Of a stretch of DNA of 64,000 bases, positions 37,142 through 49,848 are shown piece after piece. This DNA is from Crossaster papposus (taxonomy: Eukaryota; Echinodermata; Asteroidea; Velatida; Solasteridae). Under the pieces are notes generated by a model. It was not told the DNA's origin. It searched no databases and worked only from the letters and a program-made list of their open reading frames with translations. The stretch spans positions 1,426,001 through 1,490,000 of the forward strand of contig JBAIAA010000865.1 in the NCBI GenBank assembly GCA_037893245.1, in the 5' to 3' direction. How positions within the stretch are numbered: position 1 is the stretch's first letter; every line of letters starts with the position of its first letter. Made by a program: the position numbers and the translations under genes.

Positions 37142-38564
37142 GATCTACACCTCACTCAGCCTGCTCAGAAAGAACAGCAGAGGTAGAAGACAGAGATAGA
37201 GTATATCCACGTGTCTCACTCAGCCTTCTCAGAAGGAACAGCAGAGGTACAATACAGAGATATAGTATATCCACGTGTCTGATCCACACCTCACTCAGCC
37301 TGCTCAGAAGGAACAGCAGAGGTAGAAGACGTGTCTCACTCAGCCTGCTCAGAAGGAACAGCAGAGGTAGAAGATAGAGATAGAGTATATCCACGTGTCT
37401 CACTCAGCCTGCTCAGAAGGAACAGCAGAGGTAGAAGACAGAGATAGAGTATATCCACGTGTCTGATCTACACCCCACTCAGCCTGCTCAGAAGGAGCAG
37501 CAGAGGTAGAAGACAGAGATAGAGTATATCCACGTGTCTTATCAGCCTGCTCAGAAGGAACAGCAGAGGTAGAAGACAGATACAGAGTATATCCACGTGT
37601 CTCACTCAGCCTGCTCAGAAGGAACAGCAGAAGTAGAAGACAGAGATAGAGTATATCCACGTGTCTGATCTACACCTCTCTCAGCCTGCTTATAAGGAAC
37701 AGCAGAGGTAGAAGACAGAGATAGAGTATATCCACGTGTCTCACTCAGCCTGCTCAGAAGGAACAGCAGAGGTAGAAGACAGAGATAGAGTATATCCACG
37801 TGTCTGATATACACCTCACTCAGCTTGCTCAGAAGGAGCAGCATAGGTAGAAGACAGAGATAGAGTATATCCACGTGTCTCACTCAGCCTGCTCAGAAGG
37901 AACAGCAGAGGTAGAAGACATAGATAGAGTGTATCCACGTGTCTAATCTACACCTCACTCAGCCTGCTCAGAAGGAACAGCAGAGGTAGAAGACAAAGAT
38001 TGAGTATATCCACGTGTCTCACACAGTCTGCTCATAAGGAACAGCAGAGGTAGACGACAGAGATAGAGTATATCCAAGTGTCTCACTCAGCCTGCTCAGA
38101 AGGAACAGCAGAGGTAGAAGACAGATATAGAGTATATCCACGTGTCTGATCTACACCTCACTCAGCCTGTTCATAAGGAACAGCAGAGGTAGAAGACAGA
38201 GATAGAGTATATCCACGTGTCTCACTCAGCCTGCTCAGAAGGAACAGCAGAGGTACAAGACAGAGATAGAGTATATCCACGTGTCTGATTTACACCTCAC
38301 TCAGCCTGCTCAGAAGGAACAACATAGGTAGAAGACAAAGATAGAGTATATCCACGTGTCTCACTCAGTCTGCTCAGAAGGAACAGCAGAGGTAGAAGAC
38401 ATAGATAGAGTGTATCCACGTGTCTGATTTACACTTCACTCAGCCTGTTCATAAGGAACAGCAGAGGTAGAAGATAGAGATAGAGTATATCCACGTGTCT
38501 CACTCAGCCTGCTCAGAAGGAACAGCAGAGGTACAAGACAGAGATAGAGTATATCCACGTGTCT

Positions 38565-38970
38565 AATCTACACCTCTCTCAGCCTGCTTAGAAGGAACAG
38601 CAGAGGTAGAAGACAGAGATAGAGTATATCCACGTGTCTCACTCAGCCTGCCCATAAGGAACAGCAGAGGTAGAAGACAGAGATAGAGTATATCCACGTG
38701 TCTCACTCAGCCTGCTCAGAAGGAACAGCAGAGGTAGAAGACAGAGATAGAGTATATCCACGTGTCTGATCGACACCTCACTCAGCCTGCTCAGAAGGAA
38801 CAGCAGAGGTAGAAGACAAAGATTGAGTATATCCACGTGTCTCACTCAGTCTGCTCAGAAGGAACAGCAGAGGTAGAAGACAGAGACATAGTATATCCAC
38901 GTGTCTCACTCAGCCTGCTCAGAAGGAACAGCAGAAGTAGAAGACAGAGATAGAGTATATCCACGTGTCT
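38565..38970 (+). repeat. 406 bp tandem repeat, copy 1
   Basis: Six monomers in order L S S L S S (150 + 256 = 406 bp). It starts with AATCTACACCTCTCTCAG and contains the GCCCATAAGG S (38640), the GATCGACACC L with ATTGAG, and GTCTGCTC. Confidence 0.9.
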
Positions 38971-39376
38971 GATCTACACCTCTCTCAGCCTGCTTAGAAG
39001 GAACAGCAGAGGTAGAAGACAGAGATAGAGTATATCCACGTGTCTCACTCAGCCTGCCCATAAGGAACAGCAGAGGTAGAAGACAGAGATAGAGTATATC
39101 CACGTGTCTCACTCAGCCTGCTCAGAAGGAACAGCAGAGGTAGAAGACAGAGATAGAGTATATCCACGTGTCTGATCGACACCTCACTCAGCCTGCTCAG
39201 AAGGAACAGCAGAGGTAGAAGACAAAGATTGAGTATATCCACGTGTCTCACTCAGTCTGCTCAGAAGGAACAGCAGAGGTAGAAGACAGAGACAGTTTAT
39301 ATCCACGTGTCTCACTCAGCCTGCTCAGAAGGAACTGCAGAAGTAGAAGACAGAGATAGAGTATATCCACGTGTCT
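38971..39376 (+). repeat. 406 bp tandem repeat, copy 2
   Basis: The same six monomers recur 406 bp downstream (GCCCATAAGG S at 39046). Small differences are AGTTTATATCC near 39295 and GGAACTGCAG near 39331. A third unit starts at 39377 with the same L but then carries GCTCAGAAGG, so it is only partial. Confidence 0.9.
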
Positions 39377-39792
39377 GATCTACACCTCTCTCAGCCTGCT
39401 TAGAAGGAACAGCAGAGGTAGAAGACAGAGATAGAGTATATCCACGTGTCTCACTCAGCCTGCTCAGAAGGAACAGCAGAGGTAGAAGACAGAGATATAG
39501 TATATCCACGTGTCTGATCTACACCTCACTTAGCTTGCTCAGAAGGAGCAGCAGAGGTAGAAGACAGAGATAGAGTATATCCACGTGTCTCACTCAGCCT
39601 GCTCAGAAGGAACAGCAGAGATATAAGACAGAGATAGAGTATATCCACGTGTCTGATCTACACCTCACTCAGCCTGCTCAGAAGGAACAGCAGAGGTAGA
39701 AGACAGAGATAGAGTATATCCACGTGTCTTATCAGCCTGCTCAGAAGGAACAGCAGAGGTAGAAGACAGAGATAGAGTATATCCACGTGTCT

Positions 39793-41031
39793 GATCTACA
39801 CCTCACTCAGCCTGTTCATAAGGAACAGCAGAGGTAGAAGACAGAGATAGAGTATATCCACGTGTCTCACTCAGCCTGCTCAGAAGGAACAGCAGAGGTA
39901 CAAGACAGAGATAGAGTATATCCACGTGTCTGATTTACACCTCACTCAGCCTGCTCAGAAGGAACAACATAGGTAGAAGACAAAGATAGAGTATATCCAC
40001 GTGTCTCACTCAGTCTGCTCAGAAGGAACAGCAGAGGTAGAAGACATAGATAGAGTGTATCCACGTGTCTGATTTACACTTCACTCAGCCTGTTCATAAG
40101 GAACAGCAGAGGTAGAAGATAGAGATAGAGTATATCCACGTGTCTCACTCAGCCTGCTCAGAAGGAACAGCAGAGGTACAAGACAGAGATAGAGTATATC
40201 CACGTGTCTAATCTACACCTCACTCAGCCTGCTCAGAAGGAACAGCAGAGGTAGAAGACAAAGATTGAGTATATCCACGTGTCTCACTCAGTCTGCTCAT
40301 AAGGAACAGCAGAGGTAGAAGACAGAGATAGAGTATATCCACGTGTCTCACTCAGCCTGCTCAGAAGGAACAGCAGAGGTAGAAGACAGAGATAGAGTAT
40401 ATCCACGTGTCTGATCGACACCTCACTCAGCCTGCTCAGAAGGAACAGCAGAGGTAGAAGACAAAGATTGAGTAAATCCACGTGTCTCACTCAGTCTGCT
40501 CAGAAGGAACAGCAGAGGTAGAAGACAGAGACATAGTATATCCACGTGTCTCACTCAGCCTGCTCAGAAGGAACAGCAGAAGTAGAAGACAGAGATAGAG
40601 TATATCCACGTGTCTGATCTACACCTCTCTCAGCCTGCTTAGAAGGAACAGCAGAGGTAGAAGACAGAGATAGAGTATATCCACGTGTCTCACTCAGCCT
40701 GCTCAGAAGGAACAGCAGAGGTAGAAGACAGAGATAGAGTATATCCACGTGTCTGATCTACACCTCACTTAGCTTGCTCAGAAGGAGCAGCAGAGGTAGA
40801 AGACAGAGATAGAGTATATCCACGTGTCTCACTCAGCCTGCTCAGAAGGAACAGCAGAGATATAAGACAGAGATAGAGTATATCCACGTGTCTGATCTAC
40901 ACCTCACTCAGCCTGCTCAGAAGGAACAGCAGAGGTAGAAGACAGAGATAGAGTATATCCACGTGTCTTATCAGCCTGCTCAGAAGGAACAGCAGAGGTA
41001 GAAGACAGAGATAGAGTATATCCACGTGTCT
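39793..41031 (+). repeat. Nested duplication, 1239 bp copy
   Basis: This is the partner of 38148-39792 without the 406 bp duplication: 1645 - 406 = 1239. From about 39950 to 40490 it keeps GTCTGCTCATAAGG at 40285 where the other copy has GCCCATAAGG. A private change is GAGTAAATCC near 40471. Confidence 0.87.
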
Positions 41032-41875
41032 GATCTACACCTCACTCAGCCTGCTCACAAGGAACAGCAGAGGTAGAAGACAAAGATAGAGTATATCCAC
41101 GTGTCTCACTCAGCCTGCTCAAAAGGAACAGCAGAGGTAGAAGATAGAGATATAGTATATCCACGTGTCTGATCTACACCTCACTCAGCCTGCTCAGAAG
41201 GAACAGCAGAGGTAGAAGACAGAGATAGAGTATATCCACGTGTCTGATCGACACCTCACTCAGCCTGCTCAGAAGGAACAGCAAAGGTAGACGACAGAGA
41301 TAGAGTATATCCAAGTGTCTCACTCAGCCTGTTCAGAAGGAACAGCAGAGGTAGAAGACAGAGATAGAGTATATCCACGTGTCTCACTCAGCCTGCTCAG
41401 AAGGAACAGCAGAGGTAGAAGACATAGATAGAGTGTATCCACGTGTCTGATCTACACCTCACTCAGCCTGCTCAGAAGGAGCAGCAGAGGTAGAAGACCG
41501 AGATAGAGTATATCCACGTGACTTATCAGCCTGCTCAGAAGGAACAGCAGAGGTAGAAGACAGAGATAGAGTATATCCACGTGTCTGATCTACACCTCAC
41601 TCAGCCTGCTCAGAAGGAACAGCAGAGGTAGAAGGCAGAGATAGAGTATATCCACCTGTCTGATCGACACCTCACTCAGCCTGCTCAGAAGGAACAGCAA
41701 AGGTAGACGACAGAGATAGAGTATATCCAAGTGTCTCACTCAGCCTGCTCAGAAGGAACAGCAGAGGTAGAAGACAGATATAGAGTATATCCACGTGTCT
41801 GATCTACACCTCACTCAGCCTGTTCATAAGGAACAGCAGAAGTAGAAGACAGAGATAGAGTATATCCACGTGTCT

Positions 41876-43752
41876 CACTCAGCCTGCTCAGAAGGAACAG
41901 CAGAGATAGAAGACAGAAATAGAGTATATCCACGTGTCTGATCTACACCTCACTCAGCCTGTTCATAAGGAACAGCAGAGGTAGAAGACAGAGATAGAGT
42001 ATATCCACGTGTCTCACTCAGCCTCCTCAGAAGGAACAGCAGAGGTACAAGACAGAAATAGAGTATATCCACGTGTCTAATCTACACCTCACTCAGCCTG
42101 CTCAGAAGGAACAGCAGAGGTAGAAGACAAAGATTGAGTATATCCACGTGTCTCACTCAGTCTGCTCATAAGGAACAGCGGAGGTAGAAGACAGAGATAG
42201 AGTATATCCACGTGTCTCACTCAGCCTGCTCAGAAGGAACAGCAGAGGTAGAAGACAGAGATAGAGTATATCCACGTGTCTGATCGACACCTCACTCAGC
42301 CTGCTCAGAAGGAACAGCAGAGGTAGAAGACAGAGATAGAGTATATCCACGTGTCTGATCTACACCTCACTCAGCTTGCTCAGAAGGAGCAGAAGAGGTA
42401 GAAGACAGAGATAGAGTATATCCACGTGTCTCACTCAGCCTGCTCAGAAGGAACAGCAGAGATAGAAGACAGAGATAGAGTATATCCACGTGTCTGATCT
42501 ACACCTCACTCAGCCTGCTCAGAAGGAACAGCAGAGGTAGAAGACAGAGATAGAGTATATCCACTTGTCTCACTCAGCCTGCTCAGAAGGAACAGCAGAG
42601 GTAGAAGACAGAGATAGTGTTTATCCACGTGTCTCACTCAGCCTGCTCAGAAGGAACAGCAGAGGTAGAAGACAGAGATAGAGTATATCCGCGTGTCTGA
42701 TATACACCTCACTCAGCCTGCTCAGAAGGAGCAGCAGAGGTATAAGACAGAGATAGTGTATATCCACGTGTCTGATCTACACCTCACTCAGCCTGCTCAG
42801 AAGGAACAGCAGAGGTAGAAGACAAAGATAGAGTATATCCACGTGTCTGATCTACACCTCACTCAGCCTGCTCAGAAGGGACAGCAGAGGTAGAAGACAG
42901 AGATAGAGTATATCCACGTGTCTCACTCAGCCTGCTCAGAAGGAACAGCAGAGTTACAATACAGAGATGTATCCACGTGTCTGATCTACACCTCACTCAG
43001 CCTGCTCAGAAGGAACAGCAGAGGTAGAAGACAGAGATAGAGTATATCCACGTGTCTCACTCAGCCTGTTCAGAAGGAACAGCAGAGGTAGAAGACAGAT
43101 ATAGAGTATATCCACGTGTCTGATCTACACCTCACTCAGCCTGTTCATAAGGAACAGCAGAAGTAGAAGACTGAGATAGAGTATATCCACGTGTCTCAAT
43201 CAGCCTGCTCAGAAGGAACAGCAGAGGTACAAGACAGAGATAGAGTATATCCACGTGTCTGATCTACACCTCACTCAGCCTGCTCAGAAGGGACAGCAGA
43301 GGTAGAAGACAGAGATAGAGTATATCCACGTGTCTCACTCAGCCTGCTCAGAAGGAACAGCAGAGTTACAATACAGAGATATAGTGTATCCACGTGTCTG
43401 ATCTACACCTCACTCAGCCTGCTCAGAAGGAACAGCAGAGGTAGAAGACAAAGATAGAGTATATCCACGTGTCTCACTCAGCCTGCTCAGAAGGAACAGC
43501 AGAGGTAGAAGACAGATATAGAGTATATCCACGTGTCTGATCTACACCTCACTCAGCCTGTTCATAAGGAACAGCAGAAGTAGAAGACAGAGATAGAGTA
43601 TATCCACGTGTCTCAATCAGCCTGCTCAGAAGGAACAGCATAGGTACAAGACAGAGATAGAGTATATCCACGTGTCTGATTTACACCTCACTCAGCCTGC
43701 TCAGAAGAAACAACAGAGGTAGAAGACAAAGATAGAGTATATCCACGTGTCT
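41876..43752 (+). repeat. 1877 bp HOR unit, copy 1
   Basis: 27 monomers: 12 S, 14 L and one 59 bp deletion monomer (42924-42982). The sum 768+1050+59 = 1877 matches the period. Marks: AGAGATAG (41876), GCCTCCTCAG (42021), AATCTAC (42079), GCGGAGG (42154), GATCGAC (42282), GGAGCAGAAG (42357), CCACTTGTCT, GTGTTT (42571), CCGCGTG with GATATAC (42699). Confidence 0.93.
42924..42982 (+). repeat. 59 bp deletion monomer (two copies)
   Basis: An S with GAGTTACAATAC has lost 5 bp: CAGAGATGTATCC stands where the related monomer at 43336 has CAGAGATATAGTGTATCC. The copy at 44801-44859 is exactly 1877 bp downstream. Confidence 0.92.
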
Positions 43753-45629
43753 CACTCAGCCTGCTCAGAAGGAACAGCAGAGATAGAAGACAGAAACAGA
43801 GTATATCCACGTGTCTGATCTACACCTCACTCAGCCTGTTCATAAGGAACAGCAGAGGTAGAAGACAGAGATAGAGTATATCCACGTGTCTCACTCAGCC
43901 TCCTCAGAAGGAACAGCAGAGGTACAAGACAGAAATAGAGTATATCCACGTGTCTAATCTACACCTCACTCAGCCTGCTCAGAAGGAACAGCAGAGGTAG
44001 AAGACAAAGATTGAGTATATCCACGTGTCTCACTCAGTCTGCTCATAAGGAACAGCGGAGGTAGAAGACAGAGATAGAGTATATCCACGTGTCTCACTCA
44101 GCCTGCTCAGAAGGAACAGCAGAGGTAGAAGACAGAGATAGAGTATATCCACGTGTCTGATCGACACCTCACTCAGCCTGCTCAGAAGGAACAGCAGAGG
44201 TAGAAGACAGAGATAGAGTATATCCACGTGTCTGATCTACACCTCACTCAGCTTGCTCAGAAGGAGCAGAAGAGGTAGAAGACAGAGATAGAGTATATCC
44301 ACGTGTCTCACTCAGCCTGCTCAGAAGGAACAGCAGAGATAGAAGACAGAGATAGAGTATATCCACGTGTCTGATCTACACCTCACTCAGCCTGCTCAGA
44401 AGGAACAGCAGAGGTAGAAGACAGAGATAGAGTATATCCACTTGTCTCACTCAGCCTGCTCAGAAGGAACAGCAGAGGTAGAAGACAGAGATAGTGTTTA
44501 TCCACGTGTCTCACTCAGCCTGCTCAGAAGGAACAGCAGAGGTAGAAGACAGAGATAGAGTATATCCGCGTGTCTGATATACACCTCACTCAGCCTGCTC
44601 AGAAGGAGCAGCAGAGGTATAAGACAGAGATAGTGTATATCCACGTGTCTGATCTACACCTCACTCAGCCTGCTCAGAAGGAACAGCAGAGGTAGAAGAC
44701 AAAGATAGAGTATATCCACGTGTCTGATCTACACCTCACTCAGCCTGCTCAGAAGGGACAGCAGAGGTAGAAGACAGAGATAGAGTATATCCACGTGTCT
44801 CACTCAGCCTGCTCAGAAGGAACAGCAGAGTTACAATACAGAGATGTATCCACGTGTCTGATCTACACCTCACTCAGCCTGCTCAGAAGGAACAGCAGAG
44901 GTAGAAGACAGAGATAGAGTATATCCACGTGTCTCACTCAGCCTGTTCAGAAGGAACAGCAGAGGTAGAAGACAGATATAGAGTATATCCACGTGTCTGA
45001 TCTACACCTCACTCAGCCTGTTCATAAGGAACAGCAGAAGTAGAAGACAGAGATAGAGTATATCCACGTGTCTCAATCAGCCTGCTCAGAAGGAACAGCA
45101 GAGGTACAAGACAGAGATAGAGTATATCCACGTGTCTGATCTACACCTCACTCAGCCTGCTCAGAAGGAACAGCAGAGGTAGAAGACAGAGATAGAGTAT
45201 ATCCACGTGTCTCACTCAGCCTGCTCAGAAGGAACAGCAGAGTTACAATACAGAGATATAGTGTATCCACGTGTCTGATCTACACCTCACTCAGCCTGCT
45301 CAGAAGGAACAGCAGAGGTAGAAGACAAAGATAGAGTATATCCACGTGTCTCACTCAGCCTGCTCAGAAGGAACAGCAGAGGTAGAAGACAGATATAGAG
45401 TATATCCACGTGTCTGATCTACACCTCACTCAGCCTGTTCATAAGGAACAGCAGAAGTAGAAGACAGAGATAGAGTATATCCACGTGTCTCAATCAGCCT
45501 GCTCAGAAGGAACAGCATAGGTACAAGACAGAGATAGAGTATATCCACGTGTCTGATTTACACCTCACTCAGCCTGCTCAGAAGAAACAACAGAGGTAGA
45601 AGACAAAGATAGAGTATATCCACGTGTCT
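43753..45629 (+). repeat. 1877 bp HOR unit, copy 2
   Basis: The same 27-monomer order, including the 59 bp monomer at 44801-44859. Differences seen by eye are few: CAGAAACAGAG here against CAGAAATAGAG in copy 1, GACAGAG against GACTGAG (45017/43140), and GAAGGAAC against GAAGGGAC (45165/43288). Confidence 0.93.
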
Positions 45630-47498
45630 CACTCAGTCTGCTCAGAAGGAACAGCAGAGGTAGAAGACATAGATAGAGTGTATCACGTGTCTGATTTACA
45701 CTTCACTCAGCCTGTTCATAAGGAACAGCAGAGGTAGAAGACAGAGATAGAGTATATCCACGTGTCTCACTCAGCCTGCTCAGAAGGAACAGCAGAGGTA
45801 CAAGACAGAGATAGAGTATATCCACGTGTCTAATCTACACCTCACTCAGCCTGCTCAGAAGGAACAGCAGAGGTAGAAGACAAAGATTGAGTATATCCAC
45901 GTGTCTCACTCAGTCTACTCATAAGGAGCAGCAGAGGTAGAAGACAGAGATAGAGTATATCCACGTGTCTGATCTACACCTCACTCAGCTTGCTCAGAAG
46001 GAGCAGAAGAGGTAGAAGACAGAGATAGAGTATATCCACGTGTCTCACTCAGCCTGCTCAGAAGGAACAGCAGAGATAGAAGACAGAGATAGAGTATATC
46101 CAGGTGTCTGATCTACACCTCACTCAGCCTGCTCAGAAGGAACAGCAGAGGTAGAAGACAGAGATAGAGTATATCCCCGTGTCTCACTCAGCCTGCTCAG
46201 AAGGAACAGCAGAGGTAGAAGACAGAGATAGTGTTTATCCACGTGTCTCACTCAGCCTGCTCAGAAGGAACAGCAGATGTAGAAGACAGAGATAGAGTAT
46301 ATCCGCGTGTCTGATATACACCTCGCTCAGCCTGCTCAGAAGGAGCAGCAGAGGTATAAGACAGAGATAGTGTATATCCACGTGTCTGATCTACACCTCA
46401 CTCAGCCTGCTCAGAAGGAACAGCAGAGGTAGAAGACAGAGATAGAGTATATCCACGTGTCTCACTCAGCCTGCTCAGAAGGAACAGCAAAGGTACAATA
46501 CAGAGATATAGTATATCCACGTGTCTGATCTACACCTCACTCAGCCTGCTCAGAAGGAACAGCAGAGGTAGAAGACAGAGATAGAGTATATCCACGTGTC
46601 TCACTCAGCCTGTTCAGAAGGAACAGCAGAGGTAGAAGACAGAGAGAGAGTATATCCACGTGTCTCACTCAGCATGCTCAGAAGGAACAGCAGAGGTAGA
46701 AGACATAGATAGAGTGTATCCAAGTGTCTGATCTACACCTCACTCAGCCTGCTCAGAAGGAACAGCAGAGGTAGAAGACAGAGATAGAGTATATCCACGT
46801 GTCTTATCAGCCTGCTCAGAAGGAACAGCAGAGGTAGAAGACATAGATAGAGTATATCCACGTGTCTGATCTACACCTCACTCAGCCTGATCAGAAGGAA
46901 CAGCAGAGGTAGAAGACAAAGATAGAGTATATCCACGTGTCTCACTCAGCCTGCTCAGAAGGAACAGCAGAGGTACAAGACAGAGATAGAGTATATCCAC
47001 GTGTCTGATTTACACCTCACTCAGCCTGCTCAGAAGGAACAGCAGAGGTAGAAGACAAAGATTGAGTATATCCACGTGTCTCACTCAGTCTGCTCATAAG
47101 GAACAGCAGAGGTAGAAGACAGAGATAGAGTATATCCACGTGTCTGATCGACACCTCACTCAGCCTGCTCAGAAGGAACAGCAGAGGTAGACGACAGAGA
47201 TAGAGTATATCCACGTGTCTCACTCAGTCTGCTCAGAAGGAACAGCAGAGGTAGAAGACAGAGATAGAGTATATCCACGTGTCTGACCTACACCTCACTC
47301 AGCTTGCTCAGAAGGAGCAGCAGAGGTAGAAGACAGAGATAGAGTATATCCACGTGTCTCACTCAGCCTGCTCAGAGGGAACAGCAGAGATAGAAGACAG
47401 AGATAGAGTATATCCACGTGTCTGATCTACACCTCACTCAGCCTGCTCAGAAGGAACAGCAGAGGTAGAAGACAGAGATAGAGTATATCCACGTGTCT
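45630..47498 (+). repeat. Mosaic with a partial third 1877-type unit
   Basis: The first monomer has lost one base (GTGTATCACGTG near 45679). From 45768 the order GTACAAG, AATCTAC with ATTGAG, CATAAGG, GGAGCAGAAG, AGAGATAG, GTGTTT, CCGCGTG, GATATAC with GTATAAG repeats 42015-42773. An S+L pair is missing after the CATAAGG unit (42218-42356 in the reference). From about 46463 the marks are GCAAAGGTACAAT, GAGAGAGAG, GATCAGAAGG and GTAGACGAC. At 47289 the GCTTGCTC cassette recurs. No gene is seen. Confidence 0.8.
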
Positions 47499-48673
47499 CA
47501 CTCAGCCTGCTCAGAAGGAACAGCAGAGGTAGAAGACAGAGATAGTGTTTATCCACGTGTCTCACTCAGCCTGCTCAGAAGGAACAGCAGAGGTAGAAGA
47601 CAGAGATAGAGTATATCCGCGTGTCTGATATACACCTCACTCAGCCTGCTCAGAAGGAGCAGCAGAGGTATAAGACAGAGATAGTGTATATCCACGTGTC
47701 TGATCTACACCTCACTCAGCCTGCTCAGAAGGAACAGCAGAGGTAGAAGACAAAGATAGAGTATATCCACGTGTCTGATCTACACCTCACTCAGCCTGCT
47801 CAGAAGGAACAGCAGAGGTAGAAGACAGAGATAGAGTATATCCACGTGTCTCACTCAGCCTGCTCAGAAGTAACAGCAGAGGTACAATACAGAGATATAG
47901 TATATCCACGTGTCTGATCTACACCTCACTCAGCCTGCTCAGAAGGAACAGCAGAGGTAGAAGACAGAGATAGAGTATATCCACGTGTCTCACTCAGCCT
48001 GTTCAGAAGGAACAGCAGAGGTAGAAGACAGATATAGAGTATATCCACGTGTCTCACTCAGCATGCTCAGAAGGAACAGCAGAGGTAGAAGACATATATA
48101 GAGTGTATCCACGTGTCTGATCTGCACCTCACTCAGCCTGCTCAGAAGGAACAGCAGAGGTAGAAGACAGAGATAGAGTATATCCACGTGTCTTATCAGC
48201 CTGCTCAGAAGGAACAGCAGAGGTAGAAGACATAGATACAGTATATCCACGTGTCTCACTCAGCCTGCTCAGAATGAACAGCAGAGGTAGAAGATAGATA
48301 TAGAGTATATCCACGTGTCTGATCTACACCTCACTCAGCCTGATCAGAAGGAACAGCAGAGGTAGAAGACAGAGATAGAGTATATCCACGTGTCTGATCT
48401 ACACCTCACTCAGCCTGCTCAGAAGGAACAGCAGAGGTAGAAGACAGATATAGAGTATATCCACTTGTCTCTCTCAGCCTGTTCAGAAGGAACAGCAGAG
48501 GTAGCAGACAGAGATAGTGTTTATCCAAGTGTCTCACTCAGCCTGCTCAGAAGGAACAGCAGAGATAGAAGACAGATATAGAGTATATCCACGTGTCTGA
48601 TCTACACCTCACTCAGCCTGTTCATAAGGAACAGCAGAAGTTGAAGACAGAGATAGAGTATATCCACGTGTCT
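47499..48673 (+). repeat. 1175 bp HOR unit, copy 1
   Basis: 17 monomers: 8 S, 8 L, one 63 bp (512+600+63 = 1175). Marks: GTGTTT, CCGCGTG, GATATAC with GTATAAG, GAAGTAACAG, GCATGCTC, GACATATATAG, GATCTGCACC, GATACAG, GAATGAAC, GATCAGAAGG, CCACTTGTCTCTCTC with GTAGCAG, and GAAGTTGAAG at the end. Confidence 0.95.
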
Positions 48674-49848
48674 CACTCAGCCTGCTCAGAAGGAACAGCA
48701 GAGGTAGAAGACAGAGATAGTGTTTATCCACGTGTCTCACTCAGCCTGCTCAGAAGGAACAGCAGAGGTAGAAGACAGAGATAGAGTATATCCGCGTGTC
48801 TGATATACACCTCACTCAGCCTGCTCAGAAGGAGCAGCAGAGGTATAAGACAGAGATAGTGTATATCCACGTGTCTGATCTACACCTCACTCAGCCTGCT
48901 CAGAAGGAACAGCAGAGGTAGAAGACAAAGATAGAGTATATCCACGTGTCTGATCTACACCTCACTCAGCCTGCTCAGAAGGAACAGCAGAGGTAGAAGA
49001 CAGAGATAGAGTATATCCACGTGTCTCACTCAGCCTGCTCAGAAGTAACAGCAGAGGTACAATACAGAGATATAGTATATCCACGTGTCTGATCTACACC
49101 TCACTCAGCCTGCTCAGAAGGAACAGCAGAGGTAGAAGACAGAGATAGAGTATATCCACGTGTCTCACTCAGCCTGTTCAGAAGGAACAGCAGAGGTAGA
49201 AGACAGATATAGAGTATATCCACGTGTCTCACTCAGCATGCTCAGAAGGAACAGCAGAGGTAGAAGACATATATAGAGTGTATCCACGTGTCTGATCTGC
49301 ACCTCACTCAGCCTGCTCAGAAGGAACAGCAGAGGTAGAAGACAGAGATAGAGTATATCCACGTGTCTTATCAGCCTGCTCAGAAGGAACAGCAGAGGTA
49401 GAAGACATAGATACAGTATATCCACGTGTCTCACTCAGCCTGCTCAGAATGAACAGCAGAGGTAGAAGATAGATATAGAGTATATCCACGTGTCTGATCT
49501 ACACCTCACTCAGCCTGATCAGAAGGAACAGCAGAGGTAGAAGACAGAGATAGAGTATATCCACGTGTCTGATCTACACCTCACTCAGCCTGCTCAGAAG
49601 GAACAGCAGAGGTAGAAGACAGATATAGAGTATATCCACTTGTCTCTCTCAGCCTGTTCAGAAGGAACAGCAGAGGTAGCAGACAGAGATAGTGTTTATC
49701 CAAGTGTCTCACTCAGCCTGCTCAGAAGGAACAGCAGAGATAGAAGACAGATATAGAGTATATCCACGTGTCTGATCTACACCTCACTCAGCCTGTTCAT
49801 AAGGAACAGCAGAAGTTGAAGACAGAGATAGAGTATATCCACGTGTCT
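48674..49848 (+). repeat. 1175 bp HOR unit, copy 2
   Basis: I could find no base difference from copy 1 by eye over the whole unit, including its private marks (GACATATATAG, GATCTGCACC, GAAGTAACAG). It is either the youngest duplication in the window or an assembly duplication. The period stops sharply: the next S at 49849 carries GATAGAGATAG instead of GTGTTT. Confidence 0.95.

Larger units (their letters stand above)
38148..39792 (+). repeat. Nested duplication, 1645 bp copy
   Basis: It starts at the GTTCATAAGG L and runs through GTACAAG, GATTTACACC with AACAACATAGG, GTCTG/CATAG, GATTTACACTTC and the AATCTAC L. It includes the extra 406 bp duplication. Its partner begins at 39793 with the same order. 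Confidence 0.87.
37142..42281 (+). repeat. 4028 bp HOR, expanded copy 2
   Basis: This block follows copy 1 at 4028 bp to about 38564. The offset becomes 4434 after a 406 bp duplication and 5673 after a 1239/1645 bp duplication (35359 to 41032, 36241 to 41914). It drops by 139 to 5534 near the GCCTCCTCAG S (36487 to 42021). The changes add up exactly: 4028+406+1239 = 5673, and 5673-139 = 5534. The right end from 41876 is shared with the 1877 bp HOR. Confidence 0.87.
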
